DNA of 64,000 nucleotides from DATHTS01 sp041940425 (lineage in GTDB: Bacteria; Acidobacteriota; Blastocatellia; Pyrinomonadales; Pyrinomonadaceae), in contig JBGTSF010000018.1 in assembly GCA_041940425.1 (NCBI GenBank), positions 3,619 through 67,618 on the forward strand. Direction: 5' to 3'. Positions within the stretch are counted from its first letter, which is position 1; the number at the start of each line of letters is the position of its first letter. Positions 1 through 7,593 of this stretch are shown one piece after another. The notes under the pieces were generated by a model that saw only the letters and a list, made by a program, of their open reading frames with translations, ran no database searches and had not been told where the DNA came from. The translations under genes and the position numbers were made by a program.

Positions 1-7
1 CACATCA

Positions 8-340
8 GTGCAAAAAGTTATGTCGGAACATTCGCCGACGGGCGAAATGGGACAAAAATATCTGGCTTCGGGCGTAAGCGTGGCGATGCGTCTGTGGGAA
101 AACGAAGAACCGAACGACGACAAAGAACCGCGCAAACGCGAATACGAAACGGTCGGCTACGTCATCAAAGGCAAGGCGGAATTGCATCTCGAAGGACAGA
201 AATTGATTTTAGAAAAAGGCGATTCGTGGGTCGTGCCGAAAGGCGCGGAGCATACTTATAAAATACTTGAAACTTTTACGGCAATCGAAGCGACCTCGCC
301 GCCGGCTCATGCGCACGGGCGCGATGAAGAGAAGGTATAA
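8..340 (+). CDS. small cupin-domain protein (5' end may lie outside)
   Basis: A single-domain cupin of about 110 residues. The stretch GYVIKGKAELHLEGQ followed by GDSWVVPKGAEHTYKI reads as the two conserved cupin motifs of a beta-barrel; the second His and the acidic residue typical of metal binding are only partly kept, and an Ala-His-Ala-His tail occurs near the C-terminus. GTG at 8 is the first start in frame and ATG at 20 is an alternative; the frame stays open to the window edge, so the true start could be upstream. Substrate cannot be told from sequence; such small cupins act as isomerases, dioxygenases or ligand-binding proteins. A rho-independent terminator follows. Confidence 0.75.
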   Translation: MQKVMSEHSPTGEMGQKYLASGVSVAMRLWENEEPNDDKEPRKREYETVGYVIKGKAELHLEGQKLILEKGDSWVVPKGAEHTYKILETFTAIEATSPPAHAHGRDEEKV

Positions 341-366
341 AGATAATATTTTATTTGAAAACAAAT

Positions 367-407
367 AAAAGTCCTGACCGGCGGGAAATCGGCAGGGCTT
401 TTATTTT
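367..407 (+). terminator. rho-independent terminator after the cupin gene
   Basis: AAAAGTCCTG pairs with CAGGGCTTTT (one G-U pair), extended by CCG/CGG, and is followed by a T-rich run. It sits 27 bases after the cupin stop and before the sugar dehydrogenase start. Confidence 0.8.
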
Positions 408-431
408 TGCGATAATATAAATGTAAGCATT

Positions 432-1622
432 ATGAAATTAAAAAATTCGTTCGGCAAAATTGTTCTTTCGCTTTTTATTTTCGCAAATGCGGCTTGCGCC
501 AACGCGCCGTTTACCGATTCGGGAAGCGGCGACGATCTGCCTCTGCCGAAAATGTCGCCGAAATTCAAGATCGAAATGGTCGCGGAAAATCTGGAAGTTC
601 CTTGGTCAATCGCCTTTGCGCCCGACGGTCGGATATTTTTCACCGAACGACCGGGCAGAGTGCGCGTTATCGAAAACGGGAAATTAAAAGAAAAGCCGAT
701 TCACGTTTTCGCAGATGTCGAACTCGACGGCGAAACGGGTTTGATGGGAATGGCTCTGCATCCCGATTTTTCGGAAAACCGTCTGATGTATTTCGCTTAT
801 GTTTACGACACGAACGACGGAAAAAAAGTGCGTGTCATGCGGTTTAAAGAAACCGGCGAAACTCTGACCGAAGCGAAAACGATTATTGAAAATATCTCCG
901 CCGCGCAGTATCACGCCGGAATGCGGCTTTCTTTTTCTCCGGCGGATAATAAACTTTACATCACGACGGGCGATGCGACAAAACAAAAATTGGCGCAGGA
1001 TTTATCTTCTTTAAATGGAAAAACCTTGCGTCTGAATGATGACGGAAGCGTTCCCGAAGACAATCCGTTTGTCGGTCAAAAAGACGCGCAACCGGAAATC
1101 TTTTCTTACGGACACCGCAACGCGCAGGGCATCGCGTGGCAACCGGAAACGAATCTGATGTTTCAGACCGAACACGGACCTTCCTGGATTGACGGCGTTT
1201 CGTGGTTTAAAAAGCGTTCGGGCGGCGATGAGGTAAACATCATCGAACGCGGTAAAAATTACGGCTGGGACAAGATCAGCCATATGATGCGGAAAGAAGG
1301 TATGGAAACTCCGCTCATCGAGTATTCTCCGGCAGTCGCTCCGGCAAGCGCGGCGTTTTATCGCGGCGACGCTTTTCCCGCGTTCAAGGGAAATCTTTTT
1401 TTCGGCGCATTAAAAAGTCAGGCAATTGTAAGATTAGTAATCGAAGATAGAAAAATTACGGCGCAGGAATTTCTTTTGAAAAAACAATTCGGAAGAATCC
1501 GCGAAGTCGCCGTCTCGCCCGAAGGTTTTATATATTTTTCGACTTCCAATAAAGACGGGCGCGGCAACGCGGCAAAAACCGACGACCGGATTTTGCGAAT
1601 CGTGCCGGACAATTCAAAATGA
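432..1622 (+). CDS. PQQ-dependent sugar dehydrogenase (GSDH family), exported
   Basis: Six-bladed beta-propeller quinoprotein of the glucose/sorbosone dehydrogenase family, expected to oxidise aldoses outside the cytoplasm with PQQ as cofactor. Seen: a hydrophobic N-terminal signal (residues 8-24) ending near a Cys that may be lipidated, the entry motif VPWSIAFAPDGRIFFTERPG, then YHAGMRLSFSPADNKLYITTGD-type blade repeats, the conserved YGHRNAQGIAW and ERGKNYGWD segments, and a C-terminal FLLKKQFGRIREVAVSPEGF blade. 396 residues is normal for the family. No PQQ synthesis genes are in this window, so the cofactor may come from elsewhere in the genome or the environment. The MOSC gene starts immediately after the stop, suggesting co-transcription. 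Confidence 0.85.
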   Translation: MKLKNSFGKIVLSLFIFANAACANAPFTDSGSGDDLPLPKMSPKFKIEMVAENLEVPWSIAFAPDGRIFFTERPGRVRVIENGKLKEKPIHVFADVELDGETGLMGMALHPDFSENRLMYFAYVYDTNDGKKVRVMRFKETGETLTEAKTIIENISAAQYHAGMRLSFSPADNKLYITTGDATKQKLAQDLSSLNGKTLRLNDDGSVPEDNPFVGQKDAQPEIFSYGHRNAQGIAWQPETNLMFQTEHGPSWIDGVSWFKKRSGGDEVNIIERGKNYGWDKISHMMRKEGMETPLIEYSPAVAPASAAFYRGDAFPAFKGNLFFGALKSQAIVRLVIEDRKITAQEFLLKKQFGRIREVAVSPEGFIYFSTSNKDGRGNAAKTDDRILRIVPDNSK

Positions 1623-1629
1623 TTTGCGT

Positions 1630-2193
1630 ATGTCTGAAATAAAACATCTGACTTTAGCAGAACTCGAATCGGGTTTAGATAATATTCTTCAATCGCCGAA
1701 AGACGAAGGCGTTGTGGAAATGATCGTTGCGCGTCCGAATGAGAACGAACGCGAAATTCTGGAAACGGGCGAACTCGATTTGGAACTCGGACTGATCGGC
1801 GACAATTGGAAAACGCGCGGAAGTTCGCGCACGACCGACGGTTTCGGTCATCCCGAAATGCAGTTGAATATTATGAATTCGCGGACAATCGCGCTGATCG
1901 CACAAAACAAAGACCGCTGGCAACTTGCGGGCGACCAGCTTTTGGTTGACTTGGATTTGAGCGAAGAAAATCTGCCGCCGGGAAGTCAATTAAAAATCGG
2001 TTCGGCGGTTATCGAAATCACGGCGATTCCGCATAACGGCTGTAAAAAATTTACCGAAAGATTCGGCATTGATGCCATAAAATTCGTCAATTCCCAACTC
2101 GGCAAACGGCTTCACCTGCGCGGGCTGAATGCCAAAATCATCAAAGCCGGAACGATAAAAACCGGCGACCTTGTAAAAAAGATCAAAATGTAA
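1630..2193 (+). CDS. MOSC-domain protein
   Basis: MOSC (molybdenum cofactor sulfurase C-terminal) domain protein of about 187 residues. Seen: a typical MOSC beta-barrel order with GLIGDNWKTRGSSRTTDG near residue 55, LAGDQLLVDLDLSEENLPPGSQLKIG, then IPHNGCKKFTERFG with the conserved Cys, and RLHLRGLNAKIIKAGTI. In YiiM and mARC relatives this Cys supports sulfur or molybdenum-cofactor chemistry; the substrate here is unknown. ATG at 1630 is preferred over an in-frame TTG at 1624 because it lies directly after the preceding stop (1620-1622) and gives a clean N-terminus. Likely in one transcript with the sugar dehydrogenase. Confidence 0.85.
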   Translation: MSEIKHLTLAELESGLDNILQSPKDEGVVEMIVARPNENEREILETGELDLELGLIGDNWKTRGSSRTTDGFGHPEMQLNIMNSRTIALIAQNKDRWQLAGDQLLVDLDLSEENLPPGSQLKIGSAVIEITAIPHNGCKKFTERFGIDAIKFVNSQLGKRLHLRGLNAKIIKAGTIKTGDLVKKIKM

Positions 2194-2281
2194 AAAAGAT
2201 AAATAATTCCGAACGAAATTTGTCTGATTTTTTGATAAAATTAAAGCGTAAATTTTATAAAAGTTTGAGAATTATTTAGAA

Positions 2282-2836
2282 ATGCCTCCGAGAAAAAGAA
2301 ATATCGCCTGTCTCGAATCGCTCTGGACGCGGCGCACCGAAAACCGGCTCAATGTCATTCCGACGCTCGAATTGATCTCCAAAACGCAGGACGCGAAATT
2401 CAGCCATCTGACGTGCAACACGCGCGAAGAACTCAGATACAATCTGCATCTCTTGTGCAAACGCAATTACGGCATCTTGTATTTCGCCTTTCACGGCTCG
2501 CCCGGAAAAATTCATCTGCACCGCGATAAAGTTTCGCTGACCGAACTTGCCGAGATGATGAACTGCCGCTTCGCCAATTGGATCATTCATTTCGGAACAT
2601 GCAGCACTTTTCGCAAACCGCGCGAGGTCGCTTATTTTGCCGAACAGACGCGGGTTGCGCTCGTTACAGGGTTTACGCGCGATGTTGACTGGATCGAATC
2701 AACCGCGTTCGAGCTTCTGCTTTTTCGCGCTCTGCACACATTCAAAAGCCCGAAGGTCGTCTGCCGTCATCTTTTGAACAAATATCCCGATCTCGTGGAA
2801 CTTACGGGCTTTAAATTTTATCCGGCGAACGGCTAA
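2282..2836 (+). CDS. small protein with caspase-like His/Cys pair (DUF6642-like)
   Basis: A 184-residue soluble protein with no signal peptide. Seen: ILYFAFHGSPGKIHL with His71 after a hydrophobic strand, then WIIHFGTCSTFR with Cys107 after a second hydrophobic strand, 36 residues apart. A strand-His-Gly ... strand-Cys layout is the catalytic dyad of clan CD peptidases (caspase, CHAT, gingipain), and the N-terminal CLESLW plus REELRYNLHLLCKRNYGILY resembles the DUF6642 family as I remember it. The protein is small for a CHAT peptidase and has no recognisable partner domain. It stands alone between the MOSC gene (88 bases upstream) and queF. A peptidase role is inference; it could be a non-catalytic member. 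Confidence 0.55.
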   Translation: MPPRKRNIACLESLWTRRTENRLNVIPTLELISKTQDAKFSHLTCNTREELRYNLHLLCKRNYGILYFAFHGSPGKIHLHRDKVSLTELAEMMNCRFANWIIHFGTCSTFRKPREVAYFAEQTRVALVTGFTRDVDWIESTAFELLLFRALHTFKSPKVVCRHLLNKYPDLVELTGFKFYPANG

Positions 2837-2885
2837 GTCCGCTCAAAGGTAAGAATTGCCGCAAAAATGCTCAAACGGCTCAAAA

Positions 2886-2942
2886 TAAAAGTCTTTTTTT
2901 ACTTATACTTTTTGTGATTCTTGTGCCTTTTTGCGGTTAATT
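2886..2942. repeat. short-period intergenic repeat
   Basis: Low-complexity run with a loose 7-10-base period (tttttgtgattcttgtg, cctttttgcggttaa). Similar short-period words occur in many bacterial genomes between genes; here it fills most of the gap before queF. Confidence 0.4.
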
Positions 2943-2989
2943 AAGTTTGCTGTGCGCGTTAGGCTTTAGTAGAATCTGTTTTTTTAATT

Positions 2990-3409
2990 ATGTCAGACGA
3001 AATAAATTTGCAGCCCGTTAATCAACAAAACCTCGACATCCGCTCGACGCCGCGCGAAGAGATGAACCTGTTCCCGCTCGACACTTTCGAATATGAATAC
3101 GCCGGACGCGAGATCTGGATCGAATTCGAGATGCCGGAATTTACTGCCATCTGCCCGTTTTCGGATTTCCCCGATTTTGCGGTTATTCGCCTTAAATACG
3201 TTCCGAATCAGCGGTGTATCGAGCTGAAAAGTCTCAAACTCTACATCAATTCGTTCCGCGAGATAAAGGTCTTTCACGAACACGTCATCAATATAATTCT
3301 GGAAGATTTCGTTAAGGCGTGCGATCCCATGCGCGTCGAGATCGAGGGAGATTTTCACGTTCGCGGAAATATCAAAACGATCGTCCGCGCGAGTTATACG
3401 AAGGAATAA
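2990..3409 (+). CDS. queF: NADPH-dependent 7-cyano-7-deazaguanine reductase
   Basis: Reduces preQ0 to preQ1 in the synthesis of the tRNA base queuosine, a tunnel-fold (T-fold) enzyme of the short, single-domain type (139 residues). Seen: FTAICPFSDFPDFA with the thioimide-forming Cys55 and proton-relay Asp62; the QueF signature ELKSLKLYINSFR (residues 78-90) for NADPH; and Glu97 in FHEH for substrate. These positions coincide with the well-studied Bacillus enzyme numbering. A RGNI segment follows near the C-terminus. No other queuosine gene is nearby. The leader (2837-2989) shows no structure I could defend as a preQ1 riboswitch. The gene converges on the CarD-like gene. Confidence 0.93.
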   Translation: MSDEINLQPVNQQNLDIRSTPREEMNLFPLDTFEYEYAGREIWIEFEMPEFTAICPFSDFPDFAVIRLKYVPNQRCIELKSLKLYINSFREIKVFHEHVINIILEDFVKACDPMRVEIEGDFHVRGNIKTIVRASYTKE

Positions 3410-3451
3410 AAACGAGCCGGCAGGGCACAGCCAACCCGAAAAGAGGAGAGT

Positions 3452-3994
3452 TTAATGACCTGCCGCCATCACGCTCGGCTGTGTTTCGAGATGTTTTTCG
3501 CAGGCGTCTTCGACCAGATTTTCGATCCTGGTTTCGAGATTTTTTTCGTTCTTGGCTAAACCGGCGTTGATTATTTCCGAAACGATCAGAAATTTCGCTT
3601 TGTCCAAAAGCGACTGTTCGCGGAAAGAGAGTTTCTTTTCGTGGCTTAAAAACGTCAGTTTTTTCAAAACGTCGCCCGCTTCAAAAACGTCGCCCGACTG
3701 GAGTTTTTCGTTAAATTCGCGCGAGCGCACTTTCCAATCGCTGGAAACTTCCGTGAAATCATCGGCGAGATGATGCATCAGATTTTTGCACTGTTTGTTG
3801 TCTAAGATCGGTCTGATGCCGACACTTTCGGCGTTATCGGTCGGAACAAAGATCGTCGAGTTGTCGCTCAAGACGCGCAGGGCGTAGAATTTCATCGAGT
3901 TGCCGCCGATCTGTTTTTTTTCGATGTCTTCAACCAGGCAAACGCCTTGATTGGGATACGCAACCTTCTGTCCAATATTTAATTCCATATTCAT
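3452..3994 (-). CDS. CarD/CdnL-like RNA polymerase-binding regulator
   Basis: Transcription factor of the CarD_CdnL_TRCF family. Residues 5-65 form the Tudor-like RNA polymerase beta-interacting module (IGQKVAYPNQGVCLVEDIEKK, then FYALRV...TIFVPTDNAESVGIRPIL), followed by a helical DNA-contacting half (LTFLSHEKKLSFREQSLLDKAKFLIVSEI). 180 residues fits the family. In relatives it stabilises open complexes at rRNA and housekeeping promoters. The start is fixed by an ideal AAGGAGG six bases before the first ATG; a second ATG two codons later is less well spaced. It stands alone, with a 342-base leader region before the histidine kinase gene. Confidence 0.88.
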   Translation of the reverse strand: MNMELNIGQKVAYPNQGVCLVEDIEKKQIGGNSMKFYALRVLSDNSTIFVPTDNAESVGIRPILDNKQCKNLMHHLADDFTEVSSDWKVRSREFNEKLQSGDVFEAGDVLKKLTFLSHEKKLSFREQSLLDKAKFLIVSEIINAGLAKNEKNLETRIENLVEDACEKHLETQPSVMAAGH

Positions 3995-4336
3995 TCTATT
4001 CCTCCTTATGATTTCGAAAAAAACGGAAGCCTTTTAGCCGTATGAAGCCTATTTTTGCGAGGTTTCAGATTTCACAGTATTTGTATTATATCATACAAAG
4101 GGCTGTATAAGAAACCGTTGATCTTGGGGCGAAATCAAGCTTACTGCTGATAAACAAAGGCTTTTGGTGAAGCATGGAGTTTTTTTTAGAAGACCGTTGT
4201 AAAAAAACAGAGCTGAAAATTTTCCTTTCTTCAATTGAAATTAACTGCTCCGGAGTGCTTCTGACGATATCCATTTTCGCGTCTGAGAGAATTCCGCATA
4301 TTTTCGGCAAGATTCAAAAACTTTTTAAAGGTGATT
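3995..4336. other. gene-free stretch upstream of the CarD-like gene
   Basis: About 340 AT-rich bases between the CarD-like start and the end of the histidine kinase. Only the CarD ribosome-binding site (cctcctt, plus strand, 4001-4007) is clear. Short open frames on both strands have no start signals or recognisable products. No repeat or hairpin stands out. Confidence 0.5.
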
Positions 4337-5413
4337 TTATGAATCTCCGGGCAACTCGATGGTAAAAGTCGTTCCCGTTCCGAGCGTCGAGGCGACCGTT
4401 ACTTCGCCGCCGTGAAGCCGCGCCAGATGTTTGACGATTGCCAAGCCTAAGCCCGTTCCGCCGATCTCGCGCGAACGGGCGCGGTCGGTGCGGTAAAAAC
4501 GCTCGAAAATCCTCTGCAGATGGTCGCTCAAAATTCCCTCTCCCGCATCAGCGACGGAAATTAAATCTTTGCCGTCTTTTTGCGTGTGAGAAACGGTAAC
4601 GCTCCCGCCTTCGCGGTTAAATTTGATGGCGTTGTCAATCAGATTGGTGAGCATCTGTTCGAGCCGCACGGCATCGGCGTAAACGGTTATGTCGTCGGCG
4701 ATTTCATTTATCAGTTCGATGTTTCGCTCGTTCGCTTTAGCGGAAAGATTCATAAAAATTTCTTCGACAAGCGGCGACGGGTGTTTCGATTTGACCTCGA
4801 CGCGGACTCTGCCCGATTCGATCAATGAGAGTTCGGAAATATCGTCAATCAGGCGGTGCATGCGTTCGGCGTTTTTGCGGATTACGCTCAGAAAACGCAG
4901 ATTGTTGCGGCTGTCCTCGATCGCGCCGTCTTCGAGCGTTTCGACAAACGCGATGATCGAGGTCAGCGGCGTGCGAAGTTCGTGCGAGATGTTTGAAAGA
5001 AATTCCTGCCGGACGTTTTCGAGATGCTCGACCTTTGTGATGTCGTAAAAAAATCCGATCGCGCCTTTTGACGTATCGAGCGCGATGGGCGCGATTTGGA
5101 CGTTGTATTTCCGGCGTTCAGTGGCGAGAATTTCGAGTTTTACGTTTGAAGGAACGCCCGTTTCCAGAGTGTTCAAAAAAGCCTTATGCAGATCGAGATC
5201 GCGGATGATTTCGGTCAAACGGCGGTTTTCGAGTTCGCCGCCCGCCCGCGTAAAAGCGTTCCGCGCCGCCGAATTGGAAGCGACGATGCGCAGATCGGCG
5301 TTGACGATCAGAACGCTTTCACGCATCGCTTCCAGAATTTCCAGACTTAGATTATTTTGCGGAGCTTCCGTTTGAGTTGATTTGTTTTTGCTCCGGTATA
5401 AAAAACTCATCAT
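4337..5413 (-). CDS. PhoR-like sensor histidine kinase, soluble
   Basis: Sensor kinase partner of the response regulator just upstream. Domains: PAS (about residues 25-130), HisKA with FLSNISHELRTPLTSI and phospho-acceptor His144, HATPase_c with N box (MLTNLIDNAIKFN), G1 (VADAGEGI), F (IFERFYRTDRARS) and G2 (GGTGLGLAIVKHL) boxes. No transmembrane segment is visible, unlike classical PhoR, so the signal is probably cytoplasmic or comes through a partner. The start at 5413 overlaps the regulator stop in ATGATG/TGA fashion, indicating translational coupling; an upstream in-frame start would run deep into the regulator gene. Assignment to phosphate control is by architecture only. Confidence 0.88.
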   Translation of the reverse strand: MMSFLYRSKNKSTQTEAPQNNLSLEILEAMRESVLIVNADLRIVASNSAARNAFTRAGGELENRRLTEIIRDLDLHKAFLNTLETGVPSNVKLEILATERRKYNVQIAPIALDTSKGAIGFFYDITKVEHLENVRQEFLSNISHELRTPLTSIIAFVETLEDGAIEDSRNNLRFLSVIRKNAERMHRLIDDISELSLIESGRVRVEVKSKHPSPLVEEIFMNLSAKANERNIELINEIADDITVYADAVRLEQMLTNLIDNAIKFNREGGSVTVSHTQKDGKDLISVADAGEGILSDHLQRIFERFYRTDRARSREIGGTGLGLAIVKHLARLHGGEVTVASTLGTGTTFTIELPGDS

Positions 5414-6096
5414 CGCGGTTTGGTAAAACGATAGCCGATGCCGACGACCGTTTCGATACAGCCGCCGCACTCGCCGAGTTTCTGCCGCAGGCGGCGGATA
5501 TGAACGTCCAGAGTGCGCGTGTCGCCGAAATAACTGTAGCCCCAGACGTTATCGAGAAGCTGCTGGCGCGTGGCGACGCGACCGGAATTTTTCACGAGAT
5601 GTTCGAGCAGAGAAAATTCCTTGCGCGTCAGTTTCACATCTTCGTCGTTGCAGGCGACGCGCATATCGGCAAAATCTATCGCCAGACATTCATCTTCGTA
5701 TTGCTCGACCGTATCTTTGTCCACGCGGCGCAGAACGGCACGCACTCTGGCGACGACTTCCTTAACGGAAAACGGTTTCGTGATGTAATCGTCCGCGCCC
5801 GTATCGAGACCGGAAATCCTGTCGGTTTCGGCGGTTTTCGCCGTTACCATGATGATCGGCGTTTTTTCGGTCAGAGGCTCGCGCCGGAGTCTCCGGCACA
5901 GCTCCATTCCGCTCATTCCGGGCAGCATCAAATCCAATAAAATAAGATCGGGCGGATACTTTTCGTCCAGCGCGTAGCGCAGTCCTTTCTCGCCCGATTC
6001 GGCGATCACGGGACGAAACCCCTCGCGCTCGAAATTGTAGCGCAAACTCTCGGCAATATCGGCATCGTCTTCGACGATCAAAATTTGTTGCAGCAT
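5410..6096 (-). CDS. OmpR/PhoB-family response regulator
   Basis: Receiver domain (residues 3-120) with acidic pocket Glu9-Asp10-Asp11, phospho-acceptor Asp55 in LILLDLMLPGMSG, Thr in IIMVTAK and Lys in YITKPF, followed by an OmpR-type winged helix (residues 130-226; KLTRKEFSLLEHLVKN, DTRTLDVHIRRLRQKL, GIGYRF). Length 228 is standard. It is translationally coupled to the PAS-histidine kinase downstream (4-base overlap). A 21-bp-period palindrome array lies about 165 bases upstream of its start, outside any gene, so an effect of that array on this promoter is possible but not shown. Confidence 0.9.
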   Translation of the reverse strand: MLQQILIVEDDADIAESLRYNFEREGFRPVIAESGEKGLRYALDEKYPPDLILLDLMLPGMSGMELCRRLRREPLTEKTPIIMVTAKTAETDRISGLDTGADDYITKPFSVKEVVARVRAVLRRVDKDTVEQYEDECLAIDFADMRVACNDEDVKLTRKEFSLLEHLVKNSGRVATRQQLLDNVWGYSYFGDTRTLDVHIRRLRQKLGECGGCIETVVGIGYRFTKPR

Positions 6097-6261
6097 AAAT
6101 AGCCTGTTTTTTATTTGTTGATTATATCAAGTTTATTGAAAAAAATTTGCAAGTATAAATAAAAACAGTAGCCGACGCTTTTTAATGCGGTGTTACAGAA
6201 ATGTTAAAAAGATGTTAAATGTAAGGCGAAGGAAAGATTCTTGTTAAACCCAATTTGCGAA

Positions 6262-6458
6262 TCAGCCATCGCTGAATGACGTTTAGTTCGTGCTGAAAAG
6301 TATTCAGTTATCGCTGAATGAATTTTAGCTTTTGCTGAATGGTTTTCAGCTTTCGCTAACTGAATTTTAGCTGTTGCAGAATGCTGTTTAGCTGTCGCTA
6401 AATGACGTTCAGTTCGTGCTGAAAATCGTTCAGCTATCGCTGAATGAGATTCAGCACC
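6262..6458. repeat. 21-bp-period palindrome array 1
   Basis: Nine consecutive units with GCTGAA (or GCTAA/GCAGAA variants) beginning at 6271, 6292, 6313, 6334, 6355, 6376, 6397, 6418 and 6439: exactly 21 bases each time. A unit is TTCAGC, 4-5 loop bases, GCTGAA, then a short spacer (tgaat type), so each can form a 6-bp stem. One unit has TTTAGC paired with GCTAAA, a matched change on both arms. All reading frames across it carry stops, so it is non-coding. It lies between the regulator start and the sixA 3' end, both on the minus strand. Confidence 0.85.
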
Positions 6459-6502
6459 TTATTTTATCGAGGTTTAGTAAAAAACAGGCAGAAACGCGAC
6501 TG

Positions 6503-7009
6503 TTAACCTGCACCGGTTGATCTTTGTTCGTCTTTCGGACGGATGAATTTTCTCAAATCTCCAGTTTCGGCATTTGTTTCCTTCCACGAATCTATCTCCA
6601 GCTCAACGACCGCCAGAGCCGCCGTCGGCATCGGTTCTAATTTTCCGGTCAAAACGCGGACGATATTTTCAAATCCCGGATTATGACCGACGATCATCGC
6701 CGAAGCGTATTCATCTTCGATTTCCGAAACGACTTCCAAAAGCCGCATCGGACTCGCCTCATAGATTCTTTCGTCAAACTGTATCCCGGCTTCAAATGCG
6801 GCGGAATTTTTTACGAGTTCGGCGGTCTGTCTGGCTCTCATCGCGGGCGAGCTGACGATTATTTCCGGCGTAAAACCGTTTTTCGCCATCACTTCGCCCA
6901 TAAACGGCGCGGTTTTCAAACCGCGATCGTTGAGCGGTCGTTCAAAATCCGAAAGATTCGCATCGTCCCAGCTCGATTTGGCGTGACGCATTATAAAAAG
7001 TGTCTTCAT
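6503..7009 (-). CDS. sixA: SixA-type phosphohistidine phosphatase
   Basis: Histidine phosphatase (phosphoglycerate-mutase fold) of 168 residues. Seen: RHG motif as FIMRHAKSSWDD with the catalytic His8 and Arg7, RPLNDRGLKTAPFMG, the SSPAMRARQTAE segment and the second catalytic His in MIVGHNPGFE. These are the hallmarks of SixA, which in Escherichia coli removes phosphate from phosphohistidine of phosphotransfer proteins. The C-terminal 20 residues are polar and unconserved. It lies upstream of the PhoR/PhoB-like pair on the same strand, separated by array 1. Confidence 0.85.
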   Translation of the reverse strand: MKTLFIMRHAKSSWDDANLSDFERPLNDRGLKTAPFMGEVMAKNGFTPEIIVSSPAMRARQTAELVKNSAAFEAGIQFDERIYEASPMRLLEVVSEIEDEYASAMIVGHNPGFENIVRVLTGKLEPMPTAALAVVELEIDSWKETNAETGDLRKFIRPKDEQRSTGAG

Positions 7010-7021
7010 ATATTTTTTTGT

Positions 7022-7092
7022 CCACAGATGAACACAGATTTTTGTTTAATAATACCTTGAAATTTATCTGTGTTCATCCGTGTTCATCTGTG
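7022..7092. repeat. inverted short-period repeat (CACAGATGAACACAG type)
   Basis: Left arm ccacagatgaacacagat (7022-7039) pairs with the right arm ending ttcatctgtgg (7065-7092), itself a double copy of tgttcatc. The right arm supplies the last residues and stop of the CBS gene. Closely similar words are common between genes in many bacteria. Confidence 0.7.
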
Positions 7093-7553
7093 GATAATTC
7101 TTTTTCCGCAACTTCCTTCAAAATAATCGCATGCGGTTTGCCGATTGCTTTGAGCGTCGAAAAAACTTTCTTTTTCAGTTTCGGAGCTTTCAACACAAAA
7201 TCCGTGATCGAAATGATACCTGCAAGTTCGCCGTTTTCGCCGACGACGGGCAGGCGTTTGATCTTCGCGCGGCGCATTTTTCGCAAAGCCTCTTCCGCGT
7301 CGTCCAACTCCTTGCAGAAAAAAACTCTATTGCTCATTACTTCGCCGATCTTTATCTGCGACGGTTTCTGATTGCGCGAAGCGGCGGCGACGGCAATGTC
7401 GCGGTCGGTGATCATTCCCGTAATTTTCATTTCGCCGTCAACGACCGGCACGGCTCCGCAATCTCTCTGCCACATAATTTCGACCGCCTTTGTCAGATTA
7501 TCTTCCGCCGAACAGTAAGCAATGTCAGCCGTCATCAATTTTTTCACTTTCAT
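7074..7553 (-). CDS. CBS-domain-pair protein
   Basis: 159 residues made of two CBS motifs (residues 7-60: VKKLMTADIAYCSAEDNL ... GMITDRDIAVAA; residues 72-125: IGEVMSNRVFFCKELDDAE ... LAGIISITDFVLKA). A Bateman module like this binds adenosyl nucleotides and usually acts as a regulatory subunit; no catalytic domain is attached. The last six residues (STDEHG) and the stop come from an intergenic repeat that has invaded the 3' end. Divergently oriented from ppx, about 40 bases away. Confidence 0.88.
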   Translation of the reverse strand: MKVKKLMTADIAYCSAEDNLTKAVEIMWQRDCGAVPVVDGEMKITGMITDRDIAVAAASRNQKPSQIKIGEVMSNRVFFCKELDDAEEALRKMRRAKIKRLPVVGENGELAGIISITDFVLKAPKLKKKVFSTLKAIGKPHAIILKEVAEKELSTDEHG

Positions 7554-7593
7554 AATTCGATCTATCCGATTTACAATCTAATATAACAAAAAG

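Noticed and set aside
2837..2989. preQ1 riboswitch upstream of queF
   Set aside because: No convincing stem with the A-rich tail pairing pattern; the stretch is mostly a short-period repeat.
4174..4365. Small gene upstream of the histidine kinase region
   Set aside because: No start signal, overlaps the kinase 3' end, and has atypical composition.
6262..6458. CRISPR array
   Set aside because: The step is 21 bases with no separate constant repeat and variable spacer, and no cas gene is present.
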